Assembly: GCA_963841965.1 (NCBI GenBank)
Contig: CAWJES010000010.1
Location: forward strand, 372,001 to 436,000
Direction: 5' to 3'
DNA length: 64,000 nt
Origin: Palsa-459 sp963841965
GTDB lineage: Bacteria > Actinomycetota > Acidimicrobiia > Acidimicrobiales > RAAP-2
Below, one piece after another: positions 16,649 through 25,448 of this stretch (positions within the stretch are counted from its first letter, which is position 1; each line of letters begins with the position of its first letter). The notes below the pieces were generated by a model that made no database searches, was not told where the DNA came from, and worked only from the letters and a program-made list of their open reading frames with translations. The position numbers and the translations under genes were made by a program.

Positions 16649-17440
16649 ATGGCCACGCAGGAGGGGACTACGTCGGCCGACGGCCCGCATCGGACGCCCG
16701 ACTCGACATTCGACTGCGTCGCCACCTCGATCGCGGTGATCTGGAGCCGCCTGCCCTCCCACCGATCGGTCGGTCGGACCGCGGACGCCGCGTGGGGTGC
16801 AGTCGGCCCGCACGAGCCGCGGGCCAACGTCGGCGCAGCCCGGACCGATGAGGGACTCGCCAAGGCGATCTCGCGCCTGGGGGATGCGTCGGCTGCCCAC
16901 GGCGTCCAGGTCCACACGGCTGCCGGGGCCGGCGCCACCGATGGGGCCGCCGTGCCGCTGCTGGCTGGCTACGAGATGGTCGAGACGATGCAGGGGATGG
17001 TCCACCGCGACATCGCCTCGGTCCCCCCACCCTCGCGGGAGCATCGGACAGTCGGCGGCACGGAGTACGGGGCGTTCTGCTCCGCCGCGTACGGCCTCGG
17101 CGCAGGCGAGCGGGCGCCGCTCCCGGCGGACCTCGGCCCGCTCGGTGCGTACCTCCTCGTCGAGGAGCGCGGAACACCCGTCTCCTGCGCGGCAACCGTG
17201 GCCGTCGGCTCCACGTGCTTCGTCTTCGGGGTCGCGACACCCCGCGAGCTGCGATGCGAGGGCAGGGGTCGCGACGCCACCGCAGCGGCGCTCCACGGCT
17301 CCTTCGTCCATGGCTGTCGGACCGCAGTGCTCCAGAGCACGGCGGCCGGCCTGGCGCTCTACTCGCAGATGGGTTTCGAGGCGGTTGACGCCTGGGAGTG
17401 GTGGATCACCGGTCCGCGAACCGGACGAACCACCGTCTGA
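16649..17440 (+). CDS. GNAT-family acetyltransferase (divergent)
   Basis: A 263-residue protein whose last 110 residues fit a GNAT fold: LGAYLLVEERGTPVSCAATV, a degenerate acetyl-CoA loop around LRCEGRGRDATAAAL, and the typical C-terminal LALYSQMGFEAVDAWEWW. The N-terminal half is less similar and may be a second, decayed GNAT unit. ATG 16649 has AGGAGGGG upstream. Substrate unknown. Confidence 0.72.
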   Translation: MATQEGTTSADGPHRTPDSTFDCVATSIAVIWSRLPSHRSVGRTADAAWGAVGPHEPRANVGAARTDEGLAKAISRLGDASAAHGVQVHTAAGAGATDGAAVPLLAGYEMVETMQGMVHRDIASVPPPSREHRTVGGTEYGAFCSAAYGLGAGERAPLPADLGPLGAYLLVEERGTPVSCAATVAVGSTCFVFGVATPRELRCEGRGRDATAAALHGSFVHGCRTAVLQSTAAGLALYSQMGFEAVDAWEWWITGPRTGRTTV

Positions 17441-17480
17441 GGGCCCGCAGTCCCGCAGGGGCGAGCGGTACGCTCGCGTG

Positions 17481-17936
17481 ATGCAGGACGCTGCCGCGCA
17501 CCGTCGGCTGGCTGTCGCGGCCTACAACCGGAGCTGGGAGCTCCTGGAGCGTGACCGCGACGACGCGGAGCAGCTCGAGCTCCTCGAGGCAGCCTTCACC
17601 TCGCGGCACCACTGGCGCGTGGTCAGCGGGGATCAGCAGCTCGCGATCGCCGACTGGATGGTGGCTCGGTGCTTCGCCGAGCTGGGCGAGGGATCCCTGT
17701 CCCTTCGCTACGCGCTCGCCGCGCTGTCAGCGCAGCCGCCTGATGCGCCGGCCTGGCTCAAGGCGTCGCTCGTCGAGGGCCTGGCACGCGCCCACGCTGC
17801 CCTCGGGGACGCCCCCGCTCGCGACGAGGCGGTCGCGCTCGCAGCGTCACTGCTCGAGGGCGAGCTCGACGCCGAGGATCGGGCGATCATCGCCGAGCAG
17901 CTGGCATCGGTGCCCGACGCCGTCACCCCCTCGTAG
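17481..17936 (+). CDS. Small helical TPR-like protein
   Basis: A 151-residue all-helical, soluble protein. Helix pairs such as RLAVAAYNRSWELLERD, AIADWMVARCFAELGEGSLSLRYALAAL and GLARAHAALGDAPARDEAVALAASLL resemble tetratricopeptide repeats. Its function is unknown; such proteins usually bind partners. ATG 17481 is preceded in frame by GTG 17478. It follows the acetyltransferase by 40 bases and may be cotranscribed. The stop region overlaps the convergent dehydrogenase by 14 bases. Confidence 0.7.
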   Translation: MQDAAAHRRLAVAAYNRSWELLERDRDDAEQLELLEAAFTSRHHWRVVSGDQQLAIADWMVARCFAELGEGSLSLRYALAALSAQPPDAPAWLKASLVEGLARAHAALGDAPARDEAVALAASLLEGELDAEDRAIIAEQLASVPDAVTPS

Positions 17937-18981
17937 GGTCGATCACGGCGCGCCCCGTCAGCGCGCCCGCGCGCAGCCGCCGGTAGACGTCGGGGGCCTC
18001 TGCCAGGCTGAAGACCGAGCAGTGGGGCTCGATCAGCCCGCGCGCGGCGAGGTCCAGCACCTCGACCAGCTCGGGCCTCGATCCCCAGTAGGTGGTCTGC
18101 AGGCTCACTTCATAGGGGGTCGAGAAGAAGCTGAAGCCGAAGGTCCCCCCGGCGATGCCGACCACCGTCACGTCGCCCAGCGAGCGCGACACCGCAGCGC
18201 CGAGCGCGATCGTGTCCGCGCTTCCGACGAAGTCGAGGACGACGTCCGCGCCCCGCGCGTGGGCGAAGGCGCGGATCTCGGCGACCGCCGTCGCTTCCGG
18301 CGCCAGCACCAGGTCGGCGCCCACCTGCTCGGCGAGCGCGAGTGCCTCGGGCTTCGGGTCGACCGCGACGATCTGGCAGGCCGACACGGCCTTCAGGATC
18401 TGGATCCCCATGTGGCCGAGCCCGCCGACGCCGATGACGACGGCCGTCGCGTCGGCGGTGAGCTTCGGGAGCGACCGGCGGATCGCGTGGTACGGCGTCA
18501 GCCCTGCGTCGGTGAGCGGCGCGGCGACCACCGGCTCCAGGCCCTCGGGCAGGGCGACGAGATGCCGCGCGGCCGGAACACGCAGGAGCGTGGCCATCCC
18601 CCCGTCCATGCCCAGTCCGCCCCCGCCGCCCGCAACCGGCGCGTGCTCCAGGTCCTCGCAGAGCGTCTCGATACCGACCGCGCACCGGGCGCAGCGCCCG
18701 CAGCCCCACGGCCCGTAGACGGCGACCGGCAGCCCGATCTCGAGCCCCTCGACGCCTGAGCCGACCTGGTGCACCCATCCTGCGTTCTCGTGGCCGAGCG
18801 TGAACTGCGGGGCCCAGGAGGGGAACGCGCCAGCGGGGAACTCGTAGAGGAGATGGAGATCCGAGTGGCAGGCCCCCGCGCCGCCGACCCTCACGATGAC
18901 CTCTCCGGGTCCCGGCTCGGGATCCGGAACCTCGAGCAGCTCCGGGTCGGACCCGGCCGCGACAAGCCTCAGTGCCTGCAT
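17923..18981 (-). CDS. NAD(P)-dependent alcohol dehydrogenase (zinc type)
   Basis: A 352-residue medium-chain dehydrogenase. Catalytic zinc ligands lie in AGACHSDLHLL and LGHENAGWV. The structural-zinc loop CGRCARCAVGIETLC, the Rossmann motif GVGGLGHMG and an aspartate in VAVDPK after the second strand (favouring NAD) are present. ATG 18981 has GGGAGG five bases upstream, whereas the open frame continues to 19641 across the divergent gene. Related proteins act on broad alcohols and aldehydes; the substrate is unknown. Confidence 0.92.
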   Translation of the reverse strand: MQALRLVAAGSDPELLEVPDPEPGPGEVIVRVGGAGACHSDLHLLYEFPAGAFPSWAPQFTLGHENAGWVHQVGSGVEGLEIGLPVAVYGPWGCGRCARCAVGIETLCEDLEHAPVAGGGGGLGMDGGMATLLRVPAARHLVALPEGLEPVVAAPLTDAGLTPYHAIRRSLPKLTADATAVVIGVGGLGHMGIQILKAVSACQIVAVDPKPEALALAEQVGADLVLAPEATAVAEIRAFAHARGADVVLDFVGSADTIALGAAVSRSLGDVTVVGIAGGTFGFSFFSTPYEVSLQTTYWGSRPELVEVLDLAARGLIEPHCSVFSLAEAPDVYRRLRAGALTGRAVIDPTRG

Positions 18982-19056
18982 CCCGCCTCCCTTGTGAGGC
19001 CCTGCCGATCCCGGCACGGCGACGCCACACGGCCTATACGTGTGATCGTGCCACAG

Positions 19057-20205
19057 ATGCCACCGATGTCCGGAATCGTCGATCGACGCTTCGACGCGGT
19101 CCGCGACGCGTTCGCGGAGAGCTTCGCGGTGCACGGTGAGCTCGGCGCAGCCGTGTGCGTGGTCGTGGACGGACGCACGGTCGTGGACCTGTGGGGCGGG
19201 TTCCGCGACCTCGGCAGCACGCTCCCCTGGCAGGGCGACACCCTCGTGAACGTCTTCTCGGTCGGCAAGGCCTTCGTCGCAGCCACCTTCGCGCGGCTCG
19301 TGGGCCGGGGCCTCGTGGACTACGACGCACCCGTCGCCGCCTACTGGCCCGAGTTCGCTGCTGGCGACAAGGGCGCCGTGACCATCCGCCAGGTCCTGTC
19401 GCACGCCTCTGGCCTCCCGGCGCTGCGCCGTCGCATGGAGCCCGGAGCGATGCTCCATCCCCGCGCCATGCACGAGGCGCTCGCCCGCGAGGTGCCGTGG
19501 TGGGCCCCCGGCACCGCCCACGGCTACCACGTCAACACCTTCGGGTTCCTCGCCGGCGCCGTCGTGGAGCGGGTGACCGGCCGAACACTCGGCACCTACC
19601 TGCGAGAGGAGCTCTGCGGGCCAATCGACGCGGACGTGCACGTCGGGCTCAGGGCCGACGACCTCGCGCGCGTGGCCCAGTTCCGGTGGCCGATCGATCC
19701 ACCGCCCGAGGTCGAGCCCGAGGGCCTCGTGGGCATGGACCTCATGCGCTACAACGCCTACTGGAACCCTTCGGGACTCTCCGGTGCCGGCGTCGTGAAC
19801 ACGCGCGCATGGCGCCAGGCGGAGATCCCGTCAACGAACACGCACGCCACGGCCCGGGGCGTCGCGCGGATGTTCGAGGTGCTGGGCGCCTGCGGCCGTG
19901 CCGGGGACCATGACATCGTGCCGGGCGCGGCGCTGACCGAGGCGGTCGCCGAGGAAACCGTCGGCCACGATCTCGTCCTCGAACGTCCCAGCCGGTTCGG
20001 CCTCGGCTTCCAGCTGACCCAGCCGGAGCGGCCGATCGGGAGGAGCTCGCGCGGGTTCGGCCACTTCGGTGCGGGGGGGTCCCTCGGGTACTGCGACCCC
20101 GAGGACGCGCTCGCGTTCGCCTACGTCACCAACGACATGGGTCCGAGGTGGCAGAACCCCCGGAACCAGGGGCTCACGGCCGCGATCCGCGACTCGCTCG
20201 GCTGA
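19057..20205 (+). CDS. Beta-lactamase-fold serine hydrolase (class C/EstB type)
   Basis: A 382-residue protein of the beta-lactamase/D-Ala-D-Ala carboxypeptidase-like family. The nucleophile motif SVGK (SxxK) follows VNVF near residue 64, and the second motif YHVN (YxN-like) lies near 150. A late FGHFGAGGS replaces the KTG motif, as in EstB-like esterases. There is no signal peptide, so it is probably a cytoplasmic esterase rather than a resistance enzyme. GTG starts at 19042 and 19048 are alternatives to ATG 19057. It is divergent from the alcohol dehydrogenase. Confidence 0.87.
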   Translation: MPPMSGIVDRRFDAVRDAFAESFAVHGELGAAVCVVVDGRTVVDLWGGFRDLGSTLPWQGDTLVNVFSVGKAFVAATFARLVGRGLVDYDAPVAAYWPEFAAGDKGAVTIRQVLSHASGLPALRRRMEPGAMLHPRAMHEALAREVPWWAPGTAHGYHVNTFGFLAGAVVERVTGRTLGTYLREELCGPIDADVHVGLRADDLARVAQFRWPIDPPPEVEPEGLVGMDLMRYNAYWNPSGLSGAGVVNTRAWRQAEIPSTNTHATARGVARMFEVLGACGRAGDHDIVPGAALTEAVAEETVGHDLVLERPSRFGLGFQLTQPERPIGRSSRGFGHFGAGGSLGYCDPEDALAFAYVTNDMGPRWQNPRNQGLTAAIRDSLG

Positions 20206-20206
20206 G

Positions 20207-20638
20207 TCAGCGGGCCGACACGTACTCGAGCAGCTCCTTGCGGTCGCGCTCCAACTCGTCGACGCGCGACTTCACGACGTCGCCGATCGACACGATGCCG
20301 ACCAGCGCACCGTCCTCGACGACGGGGACGTGCCGGATGCGGCGGTCCGTCATCAATGACATGATCCCGACCACCTCGTCGCCCAGCGCGCACGTCGTCA
20401 CCGGTGCGGTCATCACGTCGGCGACCTTCCAGCCGAGCGCGTCCTCTCCCTCGGCAGCAACGATCCGCACGACGTCTCGCTCCGAGATGATGCCGTCGAC
20501 CGTCGTCCCGGCATCCGAGACGACGAGCGCCCCGACCCCGAAGGTCGCGAGCCTCCGGATCGCCTCGCTGAGTGCGGCGGTCGAGTCGATCGTCTCGACC
20601 GAGCTGCCCTTGCTTTCCAGCAGGTCCTTGACCTTCAT
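20207..20638 (-). CDS. CBS-domain pair protein
   Basis: A 143-residue protein made of two CBS domains: KVKDLLESKG to ISERDVVRIVA, and KVADVMTAPVTTCALGDEV to IVSIGDVVKSRVDELE. Such stand-alone pairs bind adenine nucleotides and regulate partner proteins. ATG 20638 has GGGGGT upstream. Its stop is one base from the convergent esterase stop. Partner unknown. Confidence 0.9.
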   Translation of the reverse strand: MKVKDLLESKGSSVETIDSTAALSEAIRRLATFGVGALVVSDAGTTVDGIISERDVVRIVAAEGEDALGWKVADVMTAPVTTCALGDEVVGIMSLMTDRRIRHVPVVEDGALVGIVSIGDVVKSRVDELERDRKELLEYVSAR

Positions 20639-20815
20639 GGCAACCCCCCATCGGACCGGGAGCACTCGTGCGCCGCGGCCTCAACTGGAGCGTAGGCCCG
20701 AATCGCCCAGCGTGCACCTGGCGTCGGGCGGTGCCCGAGGGGTCCAAAGTCCCTGTGTGCCACGCTCGATCCGGGGCTACCCTCAGGGCACCATCACAGA
20801 CGAAGCGAGGTCCCC

Positions 20816-22858
20816 ATGGCCGCAGCCTTGACCGCCCACCGCACGCGCACCGTCGCACTCGTCGGCCACGCCGGATCCGGGAAAACCACCCTGGTCGAGC
20901 ACCTCCTGGCCTCGGCAGGCGTGATTGAGCGGCCAGGGTCGGTCCTCGACGGAACGACCGTCTGCGACACCGAGCCCGAGGAGATCTCGAGGAAGCACTC
21001 GCTGTCGATGACCGTCGCGCCGATCACGGTCGCGGACGAGCGGATCGACATCATCGACACGCCGGGCGTCGCGGACTTCGTCGTGGAGGTCGAGCGGGCC
21101 CTCGCAGTCGCCGATGTCGCCGTCCTCGTCGTGAGCGCCACCGACGGGATCCAGGTGCAGACCGAGGTCGCGTGGCGGATGGCGGCGCGCGAGGGCATCC
21201 CGCGCGTCATCGTCGTCACGAAGCTCGACCGCGAGGGCGCGGACTACGAGCGCTGCCTCGAGGCGCTTCGCCAGACGTTCGGGGCCGGGATCGCGCCGGT
21301 CGAGCTGCCGATCGGCGAAGGCCCGTCCTTCCGCGGGATCGCGGACCTGCTCGCCGACGAGGCGATCCTCTACGACACGGGATCGGCGGTCTCCGCCCCG
21401 ATCCCCGACGACATGGCGGACTTCGAGCACCGGGTGCGCGAGCAGCTGGTCGAGGGCATCGTCGTCGCGGACGACGAGCTGACGTCGCGCTACCTCGACG
21501 GCGACGTGCTGTCGATGGAGGAGCTCGAGCGCGCGCTGACCGCAGGGCTGACCGCAGGCAGCGTCATCCCCGTCGTGTGCGTCTCGTCGGAGACCGGCGT
21601 CGGCATCGACCGCCTGGCGTCGCTGCTGAGCGAGATCGCGCCGAGCCGGTCGGTCCAGGGTCGCCGCGGCGACGACCCCGTCGAGATTCCCCGCGACCCC
21701 GACGGGCCGACGGTCCTGCGGGCCTTCAAGTCGGTGATCGACCCCTTCGTCGGGCGCATCACGTGGTTCGAGGTGGTGAGCGGCACCCTGCGTCCCGACG
21801 ACGTCCTGACGAACACGCGCTCTCGGACAGACGAGCGACTGCACTCGCTGCAGGTCCCCAAGGGTCGAGAGCTGGTCGCCGTCTCGCAGGTGGCCGCGGG
21901 CGACCTCGTCGCCATCGCCAAGCTGAGCGACACAATGGCGGGCGACGTGCTGGCTCCCAAGGGCTACGACGTCCTGCTGCCGCTCCCCGCGGGTGCGACG
22001 CCGACCCACGAGGTCGCGGTGGTCCCCCGCAAGCAGGGTGACGACGACAAGCTCATGGTGGCGCTGCACCGGCTCGAGGAGGAGGACGCGGGACTGCGGG
22101 TCCGCCAGGACGAGGAGGCGCACCAGACCGTGCTGACAGTCATGGGCGACACGCACCTTGCCATCGTGCTCGAGCGGCTGAAGCGCAAGTACTCGGTCGA
22201 GGTCGACGTCGAGGAGCGGCGTCACTCCTACCGTCAGACGATCGCCAAGCCCGCCTCGGCGGAGGGCAGGCACAAGAAGCAGACCGGCGGGCACGGCCAG
22301 TTCGCCGTCGTCCACCTGCGCGTCGAGCCGCTCGGTCGCGGCGGCGGGTTCGAATTCGTCGACGAGGTCGTGGGCGGTGCGATTCCCCGACAGTTCCTCT
22401 CGGCCGTCCAGCACGGCGTCGAGCGCGCGATGCGCCACGGCGGCGAGTCGGGCCACCCGTTCGTCGACATCCGGGTGATCTGCGACGACGGCAAGCACCA
22501 CAGCGTCGACTCCTCTGAGGCTGCCTTCGAGACGGCCGGGTCGCTCGCGTTCAACGAGGCGGTGGCCGCCGCCGGCGTCATCGTGCTCGAGCCGATCTCG
22601 CGGGTGGAGGTCGTGGCCCCCACGCGGTACCTCGGGGACATCCTCTCCGACCTGAACGGCAGGCGCGGGCGCGTCGTCTCGAGCGATCCCGGCGACGACG
22701 GGCTCACGACGGTCGTCGCGCTGGTGCCGTCGGGCGAGCTCGGTCGGTACACCTCCGAGCTGCGCGGCGTCGCGGGTGGCCACGGCACCTTCACCGCGGT
22801 GTTCGACCACTACGCCGAGCTCCCGGCCCACCTCGCGTCCAAGGTCGCCGCCGGCTGA
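20816..22858 (+). CDS. Elongation factor G-like GTPase
   Basis: A 680-residue translational GTPase. GTP motifs: GHAGSGKTTLVEHLL (G1), DTPGVADF (G3) and TKLD (G4). Domain II follows, then domains III-V with KPASAEGRHKKQTGGHGQFA and the C-terminal EF-G fold. The insertions and the altered switch I (EISRKHSLSM) match the actinobacterial EF-G-like group (for example Rv0120c in M. tuberculosis), distinct from canonical fusA in the str operon. The role in translation is not established. There is no ribosomal protein neighbour. Confidence 0.92.
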   Translation: MAAALTAHRTRTVALVGHAGSGKTTLVEHLLASAGVIERPGSVLDGTTVCDTEPEEISRKHSLSMTVAPITVADERIDIIDTPGVADFVVEVERALAVADVAVLVVSATDGIQVQTEVAWRMAAREGIPRVIVVTKLDREGADYERCLEALRQTFGAGIAPVELPIGEGPSFRGIADLLADEAILYDTGSAVSAPIPDDMADFEHRVREQLVEGIVVADDELTSRYLDGDVLSMEELERALTAGLTAGSVIPVVCVSSETGVGIDRLASLLSEIAPSRSVQGRRGDDPVEIPRDPDGPTVLRAFKSVIDPFVGRITWFEVVSGTLRPDDVLTNTRSRTDERLHSLQVPKGRELVAVSQVAAGDLVAIAKLSDTMAGDVLAPKGYDVLLPLPAGATPTHEVAVVPRKQGDDDKLMVALHRLEEEDAGLRVRQDEEAHQTVLTVMGDTHLAIVLERLKRKYSVEVDVEERRHSYRQTIAKPASAEGRHKKQTGGHGQFAVVHLRVEPLGRGGGFEFVDEVVGGAIPRQFLSAVQHGVERAMRHGGESGHPFVDIRVICDDGKHHSVDSSEAAFETAGSLAFNEAVAAAGVIVLEPISRVEVVAPTRYLGDILSDLNGRRGRVVSSDPGDDGLTTVVALVPSGELGRYTSELRGVAGGHGTFTAVFDHYAELPAHLASKVAAG

Positions 22859-22909
22859 CGTGCCCTGCCGGCCCCGGCACGGCACCGGAGCCAGCGGTAC
22901 CGTGGCGCG

Positions 22910-24340
22910 ATGGAACTCGACATCGCATGGTTGGACGCGACGGCCCAGGCGCAGCTGGTCCGCAACGGCCAGGTGTCTCCCTCTGAGCTCGTCGACGGCG
23001 CGATCGAACGAATCGAGCGACTCAATCCCGCACTCAATGCTGTCATCCATCCGCTCTTCGACCGGGCACGCCAGGAGGCGGCGGGGGCGCTGGCGGACGG
23101 GCCGTTCCGGGGCGTGCCGTTCCTCCTGAAGGACTTCGCGGCCGAGCTCGCAGGCACGCCGTTCCGCGAAGGCACCGCACTCTCCGGCGACTACGTCTCG
23201 TCCACGACCCAGGAGCTCACCGCGAGGTTCATCCGCGCTGGCTTCGTGATCTGCGGCAAGACCAACACGCCGGAGTTCGGCATCCTCCCGACGACCGAGC
23301 CGGCCCGGTACGGCGCGACGAGGAACCCGTGGGACGTGACGCGCACCACGGGTGGCTCGTCCGGCGGCTCGGCGGCCGCGGTCGCCTCGGGCATGGTGCC
23401 CGTCGCCCACGCGAACGACGGTGGGGGCTCGATCCGCATCCCCGCCGCCTGCTGCGGACTCTTCGGCCTCAAGCCGACCCGGGGGCGCAACTCACTCGCG
23501 CCCCAGTACGGCGACGTGATGGGGGGCCTCGTCGCCGAGCACGTGCTCACGCGGTCGGTCCGCGACTCGGCCGCGATCCTGGATGCGACCGCAGGGGCGG
23601 TGCCCGGCGACCCGTACGAGGCGCCGCCGCTGCGCGGCACGTCCTTCCTCGCCGCGACCCGTGCGGATCCCGCGCCCCTGCGCGTCGGCCTGCTCACGTC
23701 GTCGCCGACCGGCTCGGTCGTCGACCCAGCGTGCGTCGCCGCGGCAGAGCACGCGGCCACACTCTGCGAATCGCTCGGCCACCGCGTCGAGCCCGCCGCG
23801 CTTCCCGTCGATGGCAACGCCATCATCGAGCACTTCATCAACGCCTGGGCCGCCGGGCAGGCATGGGTGATGCGCGACTGGGAGGCCAGGATCGGCAGGC
23901 CGGGCACCGAGGCCGACGTCGAGCCGCTGACCTGGGCGCTGGTGGAGATGGGTCGGGCGCTCGACGCGGGCACCTACCTCGACTCGGTCAAGCAGCTCCA
24001 GGGCCTGACACGGACGATCGCCGGCGTGTTCGAGACCTATGACCTGCTGCTGACGCCCACACTGGCAGAGCCGCCGGTCCCCCTCGGCACGTTCGATGCA
24101 CCCGCCGACGCGCCGATCCTCGCGCTCCTCCGGGCCGGCGATTTCGTGCCGTTCACCCCGGTGTTCAACGTGACCGGCCAGCCCGCAGCCTCGATCCCCC
24201 TCTCCCACAGCGCGTCCGGACTGCCACTCGGGAGCCATTTCGTCGCACGGTTCGGCGAGGAGGAGACGCTCTTCGCCCTGGCGGCGCAGCTCGAACGTGC
24301 TGCGCCGTGGGCCGACCGACTGCCCGCAGTGCGCGCCTGA
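22910..24340 (+). CDS. Amidase (amidase signature family)
   Basis: A 476-residue amidase signature enzyme. The Ser-cisSer-Lys catalytic set is visible: the lysine in PFLLKDFAAELA, the Gly/Ser-rich TTGGSSGGSAAAVASG with the cis-serine, and the nucleophile serine in DGGGSIRIPAACCG. Members hydrolyse amides such as aryl or fatty amides or Glu-tRNA(Gln); lack of gatB/C neighbours argues against GatA. ATG 22910 lies 51 bases after the EF-G-like stop, and a ribosome site is not obvious. Confidence 0.92.
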   Translation: MELDIAWLDATAQAQLVRNGQVSPSELVDGAIERIERLNPALNAVIHPLFDRARQEAAGALADGPFRGVPFLLKDFAAELAGTPFREGTALSGDYVSSTTQELTARFIRAGFVICGKTNTPEFGILPTTEPARYGATRNPWDVTRTTGGSSGGSAAAVASGMVPVAHANDGGGSIRIPAACCGLFGLKPTRGRNSLAPQYGDVMGGLVAEHVLTRSVRDSAAILDATAGAVPGDPYEAPPLRGTSFLAATRADPAPLRVGLLTSSPTGSVVDPACVAAAEHAATLCESLGHRVEPAALPVDGNAIIEHFINAWAAGQAWVMRDWEARIGRPGTEADVEPLTWALVEMGRALDAGTYLDSVKQLQGLTRTIAGVFETYDLLLTPTLAEPPVPLGTFDAPADAPILALLRAGDFVPFTPVFNVTGQPAASIPLSHSASGLPLGSHFVARFGEEETLFALAAQLERAAPWADRLPAVRA

Positions 24341-24344
24341 CTCC

Positions 24345-25106
24345 CTATCGCGGCCCGTCTGGCCCGTCGAGCCACGCCTCGAACGAGGGTCCCGCGATGA
24401 CCGCGTCGGCCTCGCCGAGCAGCGCCCCCTTCGCGATGGCACGGCCGGCAGCGCCCGGGATCGGGAGCGCGAACACCCTGGTGCGCGAGCCCACCTTCGC
24501 GAGCGCCATGCGCGATCGCACCTCGAGACGGACCGGGGGCGGCGGACCAGTGACGTCCGGCGCCCGACCCTTGAGCGCCCGACCCTCGGCGAGATCGACC
24601 AGCCGCTCGGCCACGGATCTCGCCGAGACGGTCTGCACGAGCATGGACGGCACAAGCGCGACGGGGCCGATCCTCGACCGGTCGACCACCTGCAGGGCGA
24701 ATTCGTGGAACTGCGTCGATCGCAGGACCGTCGCCGGTACGGGTCCGGCGAGATGCAGCCTCTCGTGGGTCATCTTGGCTGCGTAGTACCCGAGCGAGCG
24801 CAGACGGTCGACGCCGACGATCGAGAGGACGACGATGTGGCCGACGCCCTCGCTCCTGCACGCCGACTGCAGGTTCCGCGCTGTTGCCTCGAAGAAGTTC
24901 GTCGCCACCCTGCGCCGGAGCGTCACCACGTTTGCCGCTTCGACAACCGCCTCGCAGCCCGCCAGGGCGACGCCGAGGCCATCGCCGGTCACGAGGTCGA
25001 CTCCCGACGCCCTCGTGAGGACGACGACCTCGTGGCCGCGGCGCCGCGCGTCATCGACGACGTGGCGACCCACGGTTCCGCTGCCCCCTGCAACTGCGAT
25101 TCGCAT
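24345..25106 (-). CDS. NAD(P)-binding atypical SDR (NmrA-like)
   Basis: A 253-residue atypical short-chain dehydrogenase. The Rossmann motif AGGSGTVGRHVVDDARRRGHEV starts at residue 6, and the strand LTRASGVD follows. The usual YxxxK is replaced by YYAAKMTHERL, so a lysine remains. It resembles NmrA/HSCARG-like or SDR_a5 proteins, many of which are redox sensors or act on quinones. ATG 25106 has GAGGAGG upstream. It is divergent from the kdp cluster. Confidence 0.85.
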   Translation of the reverse strand: MRIAVAGGSGTVGRHVVDDARRRGHEVVVLTRASGVDLVTGDGLGVALAGCEAVVEAANVVTLRRRVATNFFEATARNLQSACRSEGVGHIVVLSIVGVDRLRSLGYYAAKMTHERLHLAGPVPATVLRSTQFHEFALQVVDRSRIGPVALVPSMLVQTVSARSVAERLVDLAEGRALKGRAPDVTGPPPPVRLEVRSRMALAKVGSRTRVFALPIPGAAGRAIAKGALLGEADAVIAGPSFEAWLDGPDGPR

Positions 25107-25219
25107 CGGACCTCCTCGCGACCTGAGCCCCGGTCGCGGTCGCCAAACCTAGGCCGAAGCGGGCGTGCGCCACATCCAGAGCCGCGCCACGGGCGTGGAC
25201 ACGCGCGGTTGATGTTCTG

Positions 25220-25247
25220 TTGACGCCGCTCAGGGCGCATTTATGAA
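25220..25247 (+). promoter_or_regulatory. Candidate kdp promoter
   Basis: TTGACG (25220-25225) and TATGAA (25242-25247) are separated by 16 bases. If this is the promoter, transcription starts near 25254 and the first ATG of the leading small ORF (25243) cannot be used, leaving ATG 25279. No KdpE-binding consensus is known to me that could confirm it. Confidence 0.35.
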
Positions 25248-25362
25248 TGAGTCACACAGGCACCCGCACAGTGGACACATGGGACAAGTTCTGGCACTGC
25301 TCGGAATCGTTGGAGCCACCGCGCTCTTCATGGGACTCATCTGGACACTGGAGCGCATATGA
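25243..25362 (+). CDS. Small membrane protein upstream of kdpF
   Basis: A 39-residue ORF (27 residues if ATG 25279 is the start) with a single hydrophobic segment, VLALLGIVGATALFMGLIWTLERI, ending in a charged tail like that of KdpF. Its stop TGA overlaps the KdpF start in ATGA, so the two are translationally coupled. It may be a second KdpF-like stabilising peptide for the KdpABC complex. It is too short for domain matching, and evidence rests on position, overlap and hydrophobicity. Confidence 0.6.
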   Translation: MNESHRHPHSGHMGQVLALLGIVGATALFMGLIWTLERI

Positions 25363-25448
25363 ACGTCGTGCAAATCCTCCTCCTCGTCATCAGCGTGCTC
25401 ATGTTCGGGTACCTCGGGTACGCGATGATCCGGCCGGAGCGCTTCTGA
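25359..25448 (+). CDS. kdpF: KdpF, small subunit of K+-transporting ATPase
   Basis: A 29-residue single-span membrane peptide (MNVVQILLLVISVLMF..., ending YAMIRPERF). The ending PERF is typical of KdpF, which stabilises the KdpABC complex. The start overlaps the upstream small ORF by four bases, and the stop TGA shares its A with the kdpA ATG at 25448. Confidence 0.9.
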   Translation: MNVVQILLLVISVLMFGYLGYAMIRPERF

